Both the position numbers and the translations under genes were made by a program. Under the pieces are notes generated by a model, which was given only the letters and a program-made list of their open reading frames with translations, had not been told where the DNA came from and ran no database searches. A DNA stretch of 64,000 nucleotides from Parietaria judaica (lineage: Eukaryota; Streptophyta; Magnoliopsida; Rosales; Urticaceae): assembly GCA_954871525.1 (NCBI GenBank), contig OX940866.1:11431001-11495000 (forward strand). Direction: 5' to 3'. Below are positions 35,140-46,336 of the stretch, one piece after another (the first letter of the stretch is position 1; every line of letters begins with the position of its first letter).

Positions 35140-36390
35140 AAAATTAGTGAAATATCCATTAGGGTGCAAACTTTTTATTAAAATACTCATGAAACCAAAC
35201 TATTTAAAGAAATACCCATTTTGATTACAAAAATACCCTTTGAACTATATATCCTTAATTTTCTCTACCACGTACAACGTTTGAAATTTAATTTTTCAAA
35301 ATTTTCTCTCTTCTTGTCCATAATTTGTTTTGAGTTTCATCATAATAACCTCTCTCGTGGAATTGTGTTTTGCTGACATTATCTTTTTTAATTGATGATC
35401 CATTGTCTAATTCAACACCATATGTGCTACACAATTAAACAGTTATCAAAATTAACATCAACGTAATAGTAACTACATGTATGTAACGGAAATTACAAGT
35501 ACGTAAGTTCTTACACGTAGTAAAAAATTACTTTTATGTAATTTTAATTACGTATCTGTAACTAGACTTACATTAATTTAATTTAATATGAATTTTAAAA
35601 TAATTACGTACATGAAATTTTAGTTACACGTTCGTAATGAGAATTACGTGTATGTAAGTAAAATTACGTATCTGTAAATAAAATTATCTATATGTAATTA
35701 AAATTACGTATACGTAACTAAAATTACATATATGTACTGTTTTTTACCAATTGTAAATAATAATCTAAACCAAGCAAGCCTTAAACGCTTCTTATACTCT
35801 AGGTTTTTTTATTGGGCAATGTTCAGATAATGAACTGATTCACATCGGATGGATATATATATATATAAATATAAAGGAGATATTTTGTTTGCAGAATTCT
35901 TAGATCGTCAAATTATATTAGCGCAGGCATAGGAATCAAAAGGAGAGGAGATGAAAATAACTTTTTTGCCGTCAGCAGTGGTAATGGCCACGATATCCGA
36001 CGCCGGCGCGACGACCACGTCCGACAGAATCGCCGGCTCGACGACTACCTACGAAAGAATCGTCAGCGCGACGACCGCCTCCGACAGAATCGTCGGCGAC
36101 TCCATGAATGGTGTGCAGTCGCAGAGATAATAGCATAGATTTTTTATCGTGAAATATATCACGCAAGAAAGAAGGGAGAATGAGTCAATAATTGAAATTA
36201 ATACGTATAGCTGTATAGGATTTTAATTTGAAAAAAGGGTATTTTGGGATAAATATTTTTCAAATGGGTATAAAATGATTGAATCAAACTATGAGTATTT
36301 GGTTAAAAAGTTTGCAATAAAATGAGTATTTTGTTAATTTGCTATTTGGTTAAAAGGTTTGCAATAAAATGAGTATTTTGTTAATTTGCT
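35140..36390 (+). mobile_element. Terminal-inverted-repeat element, MULE-like, with GTAA/TTAC subrepeats
   Basis: The left end (AAATTAGTGAAATATCC...GCAAACTTTTTATTAAAATACTCAT) is an imperfect inverted copy of the right end (ATGAGTATTTGGTTAAAAAG...GAGTATTTTGTTAATTTGC). The last ~60 bp of the right end are duplicated in tandem (about 36283-36341 and 36343-36395). The interior contains an array of TTACGTAT(C)TGTAA monomers (35460-35745) and a CpG-rich core (35970-36120). The architecture matches the 1.4-kb elements around the BAHD gene. No transposase and no convincing target duplication are seen. Confidence 0.6.
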
Positions 36391-36710
36391 CATGTTGTTT
36401 TATTTTAATGGCCCGTGTTGATTGTCTCAAATATAAACAATTCATGTCTCAAAGCGTGTTTAGTCTCTTATCAAAAGGAAAAGCTGGTGACGTTTGGTTA
36501 CGGTCCCAGAGACCAGTTTCTGATTTTGGTTTCAAACTGTGTCATATTGGTTTCACAAATCACATTTGGTTACCAATTATCTCTGTTTTCTCAGACCGGT
36601 CTCGCAGACCAGTGAAATTTTAATGAAGGAAACCAAAAAATGACTTGAAGTTGTTTTCTGTGTTTTGGTATTCAACGCAATCGTACAAAATATAAGTATA
36701 ATAATATATT

Positions 36711-37075
36711 GGGCCCGTTTGGCACACCTTAATTTTTACAAAAAATATTTTTAGTTTTAGTTTAAAAAACAAATTGTTTAAAAAAAATGACATGTGTTTG
36801 GTAAATTGTTTAAAAACAATTGTTAATGGTAACAAAAACTGATTTAGCGTTTGGTAAAAAAATTATTTAGGCTAAAAAGACTAAAATAGATTAAAACCGT
36901 ATTTTTGTTTTTAGAAAAAACCAAAAGCTACGAATTCTAGCTTTTACGATTCATGTACAAAAATCCAAAATCGGTTTTGTGTTTTTTGGAAAAAAAAATT
37001 ATCAAACACCTGAAAAGCAGTTTAGTTTATTTTAAAAACAACAACATGGCTAAATGAGTTGTGCCAAACGCACCC
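36711..37075. mobile_element. MITE with GGGCCCGTTTGGCACA inverted ends
   Basis: GGGCCCGTTTGGCACACCT on the left pairs with the inverted right end (AGTTGTGCCAAACGCACCC), two to three mismatches in 19. The 365-bp interior is AT-rich and non-coding. ATT lies outside both ends, which could be a 3-bp PIF/Harbinger target duplication. GGGCCYGTTTGG ends are typical of that group, but some hAT MITEs look similar. Confidence 0.75.
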
Positions 37076-37132
37076 ATTATATCATTCTATAATATATTAT
37101 ATTATTTATAATAAGATATTATTATAATATTA

Positions 37133-39174
37133 AGGGTAAACTATGGCTAAAATACCCAATGTTTCATTTTTTTTAATTATATACCCAAAGTTTTTTTTTG
37201 GTGGCTATAATACCAAAAGTTTATTCCGTTAACGCCAAACGTACCAACCGTTAAGTCTCCGTTATTTGGCCCGCGTGGCATGACACATCAGCCTCTGCGT
37301 CATCTTTCTTCCCCGCCATGTCAGCATTTAAAAAAAAATCTGGGCTAGCCTATGAAGCGAACCCTTACCCTCCCCCTTGGAACCAAGAACCACCACCACT
37401 GGACCATATACAAATCATGTTTTCATTGCGTAAAATTATGTATTTAAATAGTAAGTAAGTTATAGTTTTTTTTTTTTCTATAACTAACTCTGCATGAGGC
37501 TTTCTATAACTTAAAGAGCAAAAATTCTTTTAGTTTAGTTTTAAAATTTTAGTAGTGTAACATAAATAGTTCAAATTCAACTACGATTTTAATGGAAGAA
37601 AATACGCAACTTGGAATAAATGCGAATGAGAAACCGTAACATTAGTGTGTGTGTGTATATATATAATAAATATATGTAAGATATTAAATGGACACTTTAA
37701 CATGGATATATATCGATAATAGGTACTTTCCAACGAATATTGTGCATTTAAATCATATTGCACTTATTTTCTCATTAAAACAAATCAATACACTTTATCA
37801 CTCTCCATAAACAATTGCATGTGTTTTTTCTCACTCAATTGCAATTTTTTTCTTCTCACAGTAATAATATGTAAAAATATGAAGGAAAAAAAAAAAGAGA
37901 ATCCTCTAAAATATTTTATAATTGATAATTTTCTGATCCGATTCTATGCATCCTGCAACACAGTGTAACAATAAACAAAACCCTTAAAGAATATTTCACT
38001 ATGCAATATTACAATACAAAATAAAATATTACACCATCGATAAATGTTTTCATATAAATTGGAAAATTATATATAAAAAAAAAAAGTCTTCAAATAAATA
38101 TCATACATTACATTTAGAAAACTTCCTTTATCTTGCATTGGTCATTTTAACGCTTTTAATATCATGCAATACTATTTAAATACAAAATTTTACGCAATGC
38201 AAACATGATTTGTATGTGGTCCAGTGGTGGTGGATCCTGGTTCCAAGGGGGAGGGTAAGGGTTCGATTCATAGGCTAGCTCAGATTTTTTTTTAATGCTG
38301 ACATGGCGGGGAGGAGTGACATGGCAGGGAAGAAAGATGACGCAGAGGCTGATGTGTCATGCCACGCGGGCCAAATAACGGAGACTTAACGGTTGGTACG
38401 TTTGGCGTTAACAAAATAAACTTTGGGTATTATAGCCACCAAAAAAAACTTTGGGTATATAATTAAAAAAAAGAAAAGAAGGGTTCGATTCATAGGCTAG
38501 CCCAGATTTTTTTTTAATGCTGACATGGCGGGGAGGAGTGACATGGCAGGGAAGAAAGATGACGCAGAGGCTGATGTGTCATGCCACGCGGGCCAAATAA
38601 CGGAGACTTAACGGTTGGTACGTTTGGCGTTAACAGAATAAACTTTGGGTATTATAGCCACCAAAAAAAACTTTGGGTATATAATTAAAAAAAAGAAAAG
38701 AAAGGTTCGATTCATAGGCTAGCCCAGATTTTTTTTTAATGCTGACATGGCGGGGAGGAGTGACATGGCAGGGAAGAAAGATGACGCAGAGGCTGATGTG
38801 TCATGCCACGCGGGCCAAATAACGGAGACTTAACGGTTGGTACGTTTGGCGTTAACAGAATAAACTTTGGGTATTATAGCCACCAAAAAAAACTTTGGGT
38901 ATATAATTAAAAAAAAGAAAAGAAAGGTTCGATTCATAGGCTAGCCCAGATTTTTTTTTAATGCTGACATGGCGGGGAGGAGTGACATGGCAGGGAAGAA
39001 AGATGACGCAGAGGCTGATGTGTCATGCCACGCGGGCCAAATAACGGAGACTTAACGGTTGGTACGTTTGGCGTTAACAGAATAAACTTTAGGTATTATA
39101 GCCACCAAAAAAAAACTTTGGGTATATAATTAAAAAAAAAAGAAACATTAGGTATTTTAGCCATAGTTTACCCT
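37133..39174. mobile_element. Terminal-inverted-repeat element with amplified right terminus
   Basis: It begins AGGGTAAACTATGGCTAAAA and ends as its inverse (...GGTATTTTAGCCATAGTTTACCCT). AATATTA flanks both sides (37126-37132, 39175-39181), a likely target duplication of at least 7 bp. The inverted repeat is ~300 bp and includes the tRNA-like segment around CCAGTGGTGG...GGTTCGATTC. The middle (37440-38200) is AT-rich and non-coding. On the right, the terminal block has been tandemly amplified. No transposase is encoded; MULE-like by terminal repeat length. Confidence 0.8.
38260..39147. repeat. 222-bp tandem repeat, four copies, of an element terminus
   Basis: GGTTCGATTCATAGGCTAGC starts at 38260, 38482, 38704 and 38926, exactly 222 bp apart. 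The copies are nearly identical. Each contains TGACATGGCGGGGAGGAGTG, CCACGCGGGCCAAATAACGG and the terminal motif TTGGGTATATAATTAAAAAA. The left terminus of the same element carries only one copy of this block. Confidence 0.95.
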
Positions 39175-39181
39175 AATATTA

Positions 39182-39838
39182 ACTCATTTAATTAAAATAT
39201 TAAAGTAATTTTTATCATTGATATATTACAATGATATTAAGGAATAAACTTAAATTATTCTTATTAGTAAACACTAGCTTAATTACAATTATATGAACTC
39301 ACGTAACAATTATTTTTATTACTTAGTTTATATTAAGCTATTAAGACATGTAATGAGAGTAATTGAATTTGAATATATTTTTTATTAATGTCAATATTTT
39401 TTAGGCATAATATTAATATATATATATATTATTTTCAAATCAATTTTTTAGTAACATAAGTTGTGTCTGATTCAATTATAATAATTAACAAATCTTTTAA
39501 AAATCAAACACTCAAATTGATTTTCCAAACTAAATTAGAAATTTGAGAGTTCTAATGCGAGCTCGGACAATAGTGGTCTGATTTAGAGGGTTTGTCGAAG
39601 ATGTAACATACGAGGAAACTAACCGACGAATGAATAAAGTATTCCAATAAAATTAAGTCGTTACCATTTAACCATCCATGACTAACGAAAATAAATAAAT
39701 ACTAATGAAAAATACTTTTAAATTTTGTGAGCAATTATCTTGCAAAAATTATTTTAAAAATATGCCTCTCCTGTGAAGTGTTATATATTTATGGATATAT
39801 ATGTCATTAATATCTCCTTTTTGGCGTATACTCTAGAG
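39182..39838. other. AT-rich intergenic DNA
   Basis: No gene or recognisable element between the 37-39-kb element and the following hAT-like element. Confidence 0.5.
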
Positions 39839-40953
39839 CAAGGATTTGAATACCGTTTTTGTCGAAAAATCGTTCGCCGTTATCGACGGAGTAATCGTTT
39901 ACCGATGGATTTATCGATGGAAAACCTATAAAAATTATCGTTTGCCGTTATCGAAACTTATCGAACTTATCGATGGATTAATCGGTTATCGATGGATTTA
40001 TCGATGGAAAACCTATAAAATAAATAAATTATAATAACAATTATTATTTACAAATTATAAGTTCTTACTTGTAAGTCAAAATGCTCTCTTTAGTACTATT
40101 TAGATAAATATGCTTATTTGATAAATTTTGGAAAGAGTCAAAGTCATATTTTACTAAAATAAAATATTTTAAAATCACCAACTGTTAATTATATAATCAA
40201 AAAAATTGAAGAACTAGATCAATTTAACCAATTTCCTAAAAATATGTACTTTTGCCTCAATAGTTGAAAAATGTCAAATTACAAAACAAATTATGTCAAC
40301 CACACAATTTATGAATTATATACAATATTATAAAATGAAATTACACCAAATAATATAACAATTATAACAAACACTAAAATCACCCCAAATCTGCAAAAAA
40401 ATAAAAATAAAATAAAAATAAAAAATAAAAAAAATCACATAAACTATTATAATTCATCCATATTCCTTATTAAACCTAAAAAAAATCAAATTCAACAATA
40501 ACATTTGATTCAAAACCTAAAATTACAATCAAAGTATCATGAAACTCAAACTTGAACTTTCATTCAACCTAATAGCTTTCTATGTAACTATATGAAATAT
40601 AGAATAAAATTGTGAAAATTTGACATGATTCATACATATACAACATTTAAACTTTAAAACACTCAAGATCCACTAAAAAAACCCTAAAAATACCTTTAAA
40701 TTCCAAAATTAAAAGAAATTGGAACTTTTGCCGCGAAAAAGAAAAAACTATGATGGGGTTGACTTATCGTTTTTGACCGAAAAGTAACAAGCTTTTCGAA
40801 AAAATACACTTGAAAATTTAGCTCGATAAGTGACTTGTTTTTCGGATCGAAAAATCGCGATAAGTATAAAACGACAACGATTAGAGGAGATAAGTTACCG
40901 AGATACCCAATTTCAGCGAAAATCGCTTGAAAATCGCAATATTTCGTTCCTTG
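39839..40953. mobile_element. hAT-like non-autonomous element
   Basis: CAAGGATTTGAATACC at the left end pairs with the right end (...GTTCCTTG) for the outer bases. The subterminal regions on both sides are rich in TTATCGAT/ATCGATAA motifs (TTATCGATGG repeated at 39915-40010; CGATAAG motifs at 40830-40895). The flanking octamers CTCTAGAG and CTCTAGGT agree at 6 of 8 positions, compatible with an aged 8-bp hAT duplication. No transposase frame is present. Confidence 0.6.
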
Positions 40954-41467
40954 CTCTAGGTGTCTAGTGTATAAGAATATTTAGGGAATTAAATAAATAT
41001 TAGAGGAACCGAAATACCAGATCCAGTTATTCCGAATATAATGTTAGGCTTACATTGTTACTGGAAAATATTGGGTACTTAAACTTCAATTAACCTTAAT
41101 TTTAATGTTCATTTTTATATATTAAATGTAAACAAACAGCGTTCGAACTTCGAAGGTACGAGGATTCCAAACACAGTGAGTAACGCCAACAAAACTAGTT
41201 ATCAAAACTGCGACGAGTTCCATGATAAACCATCTAACAACAAATATTGTTTAGAACATAAGTAAACACAGCCCAAACTTTAACAAAACCATAACCGACA
41301 CGAGACTCCGACAAACAAAAACAGAACACAAAGGGTCACCACCGCCGGTCGAGCACCCAATACTGGGCGCACCGACACGACGACAGCCAACATAAAATGA
41401 CACGAAGACCTAAAGCATACCCGACTCCACAACTCGAAACAACGGAAGAAAGCGAGAGGCAAGGCAG
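40954..41467. other. 3' flank of eEF1A
   Basis: It presumably holds the eEF1A 3' UTR (right part) and polyadenylation region. The open frame at 41280-41471 on the minus strand is a continuation past the eEF1A stop without recognisable domain. Confidence 0.5.
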
Positions 41468-43505
41468 TCACTTCTTCTTGGCGGCAGACTTGGTGACCTT
41501 GGCACCGGATGGGTCCTTCTTCTCCACGCTCTTGATGACACCGACAGCAACGGTCTGACGCATGTCACGCACTGCAAAACGACCTAGGGGCGGGTACTCG
41601 GAGAAGGTCTCCACCACCATGGGCTTGGTCGGAAGCATCTTCACCATCCCGGCGTCTCCATTCTTCAGGAACTTGGGTTCCTTCTCAATCTCCTTTCCAG
41701 AACGTCGGTCAATCTTGGTTAAGATCTCACCGAACTTGACGGCGATGTGGGACGTGTGGCAATCCAGCACCGGGGCGTATCCGTTTCCGATCTGACCAGG
41801 GTGGTTCATGATGATAACCTGCAATCAGAGCCAATTTTATAAATATGAACACTAATCTATAGTACATATACATATGTATATTATGAAAATAAATTAAAAA
41901 TTACCTGGGAAGTGAAGTTAGCAGCCTCCCTGGCGGGGTCGTCCTTGGAGTTGGAAGCAACGTACCCACGCTTGAGATCCTTCACGGCAACATTCTTGAC
42001 GTTGAAGCCAACATTGTCACCAGGGTGGGCCTCGAGGAGAGACTCGTGGTGCATCTCCACGGACTTGACCTCAGTGGTCAACCCAGTGGGGCCGAAGGTC
42101 ACCACCATACCGGGCTTGATGACACCGGTCTCAACACGTCCGACGGGCACAGTTCCAATGCCACCGATCTTGTAAACATCCTGGAGGGGGAGACGGAGGG
42201 GCTTGTCGGAGGGCCTCTTGGGCTCGTTGATCTGGTCAAGAGCCTCGAGCAGGGTGGGTCCCTTGTACCAGTCAAGGTTCGTGGAGCGCTCAATCATGTT
42301 GTCACCTTCGAACCCGGAGATGGGCACGAACGGGATTTTGTCGGGGTTGTACCCGACCTTCTTCAGGTAGGACGACACTTCCTTCACAATTTCATCGTAC
42401 CTCGCCTTCGAGTACTTGGGTGTGGTCGCATCCATCTACAATTACGAAAGCATTGTTACATTGGGCATAAAACATATAAACAAGTAAATAATTTATTTGC
42501 GCACATATAATCAGTTTTCTAAGTAAGTTATTGGTTAATAAATGTAAACAAAGTGGTGCAAATATGCACATCTCTACAAATAACAGTGCAAGAACACAAC
42601 CACTTTGTGAGGAAACTGTTATAAATCATGTACCCCTAAAACATTAGACGAGCAATCGGTGCAGACAGAAAGAGATTATGTTTGATAAGTAATATAAGCT
42701 TTTGTAACCATTGGACTAAAAACGGTTCTCTAAACTAATTATTAATAAACATAAAACCGTATTTCATATAAATATTTTACACAGTACGAAAACATGGCAC
42801 AGGGAGAGAGAGGGAATCGCACCCTCAATAGTTCTTTTTGCTATGAACTACACCAACTAGGGTATCTCTCCTTTAATAGACAACAATTCCACCGATAAAG
42901 TGAACACCTTCCATGGTTTTGGGGACACAAAAAAGCCCACAAACGCTTGAGAAATTCAACAAGACATTAACACATGAAAGGGTCCCTTTACCAGATAGGT
43001 TATAAAGCAAGGAACAAAACAATTTGGGTTAAGAATTGTCAACCTTGTTGCAGCAACAGATCATCTGCTTCACACCGAGGGTGAAAGCAAGGAGAGCATG
43101 CTCACGGGTCTGACCATCCTTTGAGATACCAGCCTCAAAACCTCCAGTGGTGGAGTCGATGATGAGGACGGCACAGTCAGCCTGGGAGGTACCCGTAATC
43201 ATGTTCTTGATGAAGTCACGGTGACCGGGCGCGTCGATGACGGTGCAGTAGTACTTGGTGGTCTCAAACTTCCAGAGGGCAATGTCAATGGTGATACCAC
43301 GCTCACGCTCGGCCTTGAGCTTGTCGAGGACCCAGGCGTACTTGAAGGACCTCTTGTTCATCTCAGCAGCCTCCTTCTCGAACCTCTCAATCACACGCTT
43401 GTCAATACCTCCAAGCTTGTAGATAAGATGTCCGGTGGTGGTCGACTTTCCAGAGTCGACATGGCCAATGACCACGATGTTGATGTGAACCTTCTCCTTA
43501 CCCAT
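41468..43505 (-). CDS. Translation elongation factor eEF1A
   Basis: Three coding exons (43044-43505, 41905-42435, 41818-41468) encode 447 residues, the normal plant length. eEF1A-GTP delivers aminoacyl-tRNA to the ribosomal A site in the cytosol. The GTP-binding loops are all visible: GHVDSGKST at 14-22, DAPGH at 91-95 and NKMD at 153-156. The NK/MD pair is split by intron 1 (donor GTTGAC after CCCNK, acceptor TTGTAG before MDATTP). Domains 2 and 3 follow with [23 protein letters not shown] and the Lys-rich end. The start MGKEKVHIN is the standard one. No defects are seen. Strong, constitutive expression is expected from the family, from the TATA box and from the telo-box. Confidence 0.98.
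42795..42863 (-). other. tRNA-like (SINE head-like) segment in eEF1A intron 1
   Basis: On the minus strand CCTAGTTGGTGTAGTTCATA (A-box-like) is followed about 30 bp later by GAGGGTGCGATTCCCTC (B-box-like). This resembles the head of a tRNA-derived SINE. No complete tRNA fold and no clear tail or target duplication were recognised. Confidence 0.4.
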
Positions 43506-43519
43506 GATGAATCAAAAAC

Positions 43520-44103
43520 CTAAACAGCCACAAAATATATTCAGAAATTAGAAATCGAACGAAATCAAAACATGAAATGAAAGCCTCAACCCAATAACAC
43601 AAAAGGGTTCAAAATCCAACCAAACATGAATACGGTATAATTAAAGTGAGAAATGCATAAATTCAACTACGTCAATTCCGAAAAATAAATCAATCTAGAA
43701 CGAATCGTTAAGATATTATTTGAAATTATTTTTCAAAAATCATATAATTCAAGCTTCACAAAATTATATTCAAGTATAAAATATACTACTAAAACAACAC
43801 CAGAAACACCTAGATCTACAACGATCTACATAAACAGATTGAATTTCCGAATCGAACACACAAAACGAATCATTTCCTTCAACCTAAATCAGAGATCGGA
43901 CTTCAAGACAGTTGATAAATCAAAACCAAAAAAATAAACGACCATCAAAGCAAAAAAAAAAACCGCAGTAGATCTACGAAGAACCACAGTCCACTATCGA
44001 ATCACGACGAAACAAACGAAAATCGAACAAGCTCACAAGCAATTCCGATCGATAAAAACAGCAAAATAGTTCAAAGATTTCAATGAGGAATCGAAAGCCG
44101 CAC
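43520..44103 (-). other. Leader (5' UTR) intron of eEF1A
   Basis: On the minus strand CTCCAAG|GTGCGG at 44104/44103 and GCTGTTTAG|GTTTTT at 43520/43519 make a 584-bp AT-rich intron ending 14 bp before the ATG. Plant eEF1A genes usually carry such a leader intron that boosts expression. The borders are inferred from sequence only. Confidence 0.8.
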
Positions 44104-44169
44104 CTTGGAGATGAGAGAGAGTGGCTGCGGAGAGAGCTATAAACCCTTGGAGAAGAACAGAGTGAGCGA

Positions 44170-44206
44170 TAGGGTTTGAGGAGCGAGCGATGGGCTCTAT
44201 TTATAG
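44170..44206 (-). promoter_or_regulatory. eEF1A TATA box and telo-box
   Basis: On the minus strand CTATAAATAG (44197-44206) is a good TATA box about 93 bp before the leader-intron donor. AAACCCTA (44170-44177), the telo-box found near the start of plant eEF1A and ribosomal protein genes, lies ~20 bp downstream of it, close to the expected transcription start. Confidence 0.85.
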
Positions 44207-44341
44207 CTCCTGTAAAAAATCTAGGGTTGCTGAGTGTGGTACTAATTTACTCTTTTGCCCTTGGGTTGTTTCGGGAATTACGAAAGTGTTGCGCTTGCTT
44301 GGTCTCTTCAAGTTCTCCCCCAAAAAAGTCAACAAGAATTG

Positions 44342-45050
44342 TGGGATGGGATCCCTTTTCTTTTTTAAAAGGGCTGCTGTATAATATCCAAACTTAATTA
44401 AACATTTTTGCCATGTTCGGGTTGTGTGTCATGTTCGTGCTGGGTCTTAATCGTTTTTTACTTATTTTATCTAGACCCAGACCCGCCCCATTTATTGATC
44501 GTGTTAGAAGACGTGACCTAGACCCGCCCCATTTAAATAACGTGTTTATCGTGTCTACCCGTTTAACCCAATTAATAGATACATTTATTTATAAATGATA
44601 AATTAATTCAATTTATACTAATTTAACTTAATTTATTTAACTGTATTATTGAAGATTTTAAAATTTTACTAGCAAATTTTTATGTTCATCAATTGTAAGA
44701 CGTAATTAGTTAAATAAAAACATAAATTTCATATATAATAAATATTAAAACACTTAATAACATATATAAAATGTAGAAAATGTAACTTTTTGCTCTTTAA
44801 TCATGTCTAATTGGGTCCCATCGTGTTATCGTGTTCGTGCCGTATTTACCCGTTATTTAATCATATTCGACAAGGTTGGACCCAGACCCATTTATGGTAG
44901 AACCAGACCCGTTTAAATCGTGTCGTAATCGTTTCGTGTTTCGTGTCCGGCCCCAAATTGCCACCTCTAGATGGGATCCCTTTTTTTTTTTTTTTCAAAA
45001 GGGCTGCCCTGCTGTATAATATCCAAATTTAATTAAACACTTTTGCCAAT
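44342..45050. repeat. ~75-bp direct duplication flanking a hAT-like MITE remnant
   Basis: ATGGGATCCCTTTTCTTTTT to TTTTTGCCAT (44346-44413) reappears at 44971-45051 with small indels. Between the copies is a 560-bp segment whose right end ...GACCCGTTT...TTGCCACCTCTAG and internal GACCCAGACCC motifs resemble plant hAT MITEs with a GGTGGCAATTTGGGTC-type terminus. The duplication is far too long to be a hAT target site. Confidence 0.7.
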
Positions 45051-45072
45051 GTGAATATGTTGTTTCGGTAAT

Positions 45073-45825
45073 TATTTAGGAAAATTCATCGGTTACCCAT
45101 GAATATGCTCAAAATTCGAAAACTAGTGATTTTCACTGTTTGCGTACGAAAATACCCTTGCCCAACATATATGCCCGAAAATATTGATAGCTGCTTCAAA
45201 TCTATATGTATAGATTTTTTTTTTGTCATAAATCATTCATCTTTTATCCAAATTTTACAAATGAACTACGGCTGGAAAGCTAAGAGATAAATCTATAACT
45301 TTTGTGTTTTAAGTTTCATCATAAAATTTCTTTAAGTATTTTAAATTTTGCTCGAAACAAATATTTTGCATTACACTAATGTCCAGGTTTACGTTTTGGT
45401 TGACATTTCGTTTTGGTTGACATTAAAACACTAATGTTATTTCGAAAGACGGATCGAAATAACCCAAAATTCCATCTAAAAATTGTGTTCGTCTTCATAT
45501 TTTTCGGCGATTTTTCCTTCTGCCTGCACAAACTAGCTTCACGACATTGCTCTGCTCTCAATCTATCCAACGAGATATTACCATCGTCATTTGGAGATCT
45601 GAGGACAAAAAAAATGAAGAAGAAATGGAGAGGAAAATATTAGGGGGAAAACGAAATGAAATGAGGGGGAGAAACTGAAATCAAAGGGGTATATGCAAAA
45701 AAAGAGGGCAGAGGTATTTTCGTATACAAACAGTAAACATAACTAGTTTTAGAATTTTGGACAACTCATTACTAGATTTCGAATTTTGAGCATATTCATG
45801 TGTAACTAATGAATTTTCCAATTAT
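45073..45825. mobile_element. Short terminal-inverted-repeat element (~750 bp)
   Basis: The left end (GGAAAATTCATCGGTTACCC...AATATGCTCAAAATTCGAAA...CTGTTTGCGTACGAAAATAC) is matched by the inverted right end over about 110 bp. The interior (45290-45680) has no recognisable gene. It may be a MULE-type MITE. The target duplication is not clear. Confidence 0.75.
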
Positions 45826-46304
45826 TTATATTTTAATTTTTGTACTATATTTACATAAGTAATTGATTTTACATATATAAATAAAGGGAAAATTACGGCG
45901 AAAATACTCAACATTTGGTCAACGTACCCAACCTTTAGATCTGGCGGCAAAAATACCCAAAGTCTGTTCACTGTATTATCAATTGTATATTATTGATAAT
46001 ATTTTTTTTTACCTGCGTATATTCTTAATTAAGCCATTTTTTTTCTTCAATACGGAGACATTAATTGACTGTATTAATTCGATCTAAAACGGTCAATTTC
46101 CAATGAAAAAGGTCTCTAAAAGTGCCATTAACTCGGTTCATACTTAGAATTTGAAGCAATGTAAAGACATTAACTCGACTAATTAACGTCTCTAAAAGTA
46201 TCCCCGATAGCAAAATAAGACTTCAAAGTATGTTCCGACAAAAAAAAAAAATCATAAAAATATAAGTAATGGTCATAACTTGAGAATATATGCGCTAAGA
46301 GTTT

Positions 46305-46335
<31 letters not shown>
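45826..46335. other. Intergenic DNA with (CA)n(TA)n microsatellite
   Basis: AT-rich, no gene. A (CA)n run followed by (TA)n lies at about 46304-46336, directly outside the presumed left end of the large MULE. Near 45885-45960 there is a segment of the ACCCAA...TACCC type common to the ends of other elements in this window, without a partner. Confidence 0.5.

Positions 46336-46336
<1 letters not shown>

Noticed and set aside
37133..39174. Helitron
   Set aside because: Helitrons lack terminal inverted repeats and target duplications and end in CTRR after a hairpin. This element has long inverted repeats and an AATATTA duplication.
41562..42510. Plus-strand open frames across eEF1A exons
   Set aside because: They are antisense shadows of a strongly codon-biased gene, cross the intron-exon borders and have no domains.
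34700..42870. Functional tRNA genes
   Set aside because: Only A-box/B-box-like pieces are visible; no complete cloverleaf with paired acceptor stem could be drawn, so they are listed as tRNA-like modules.
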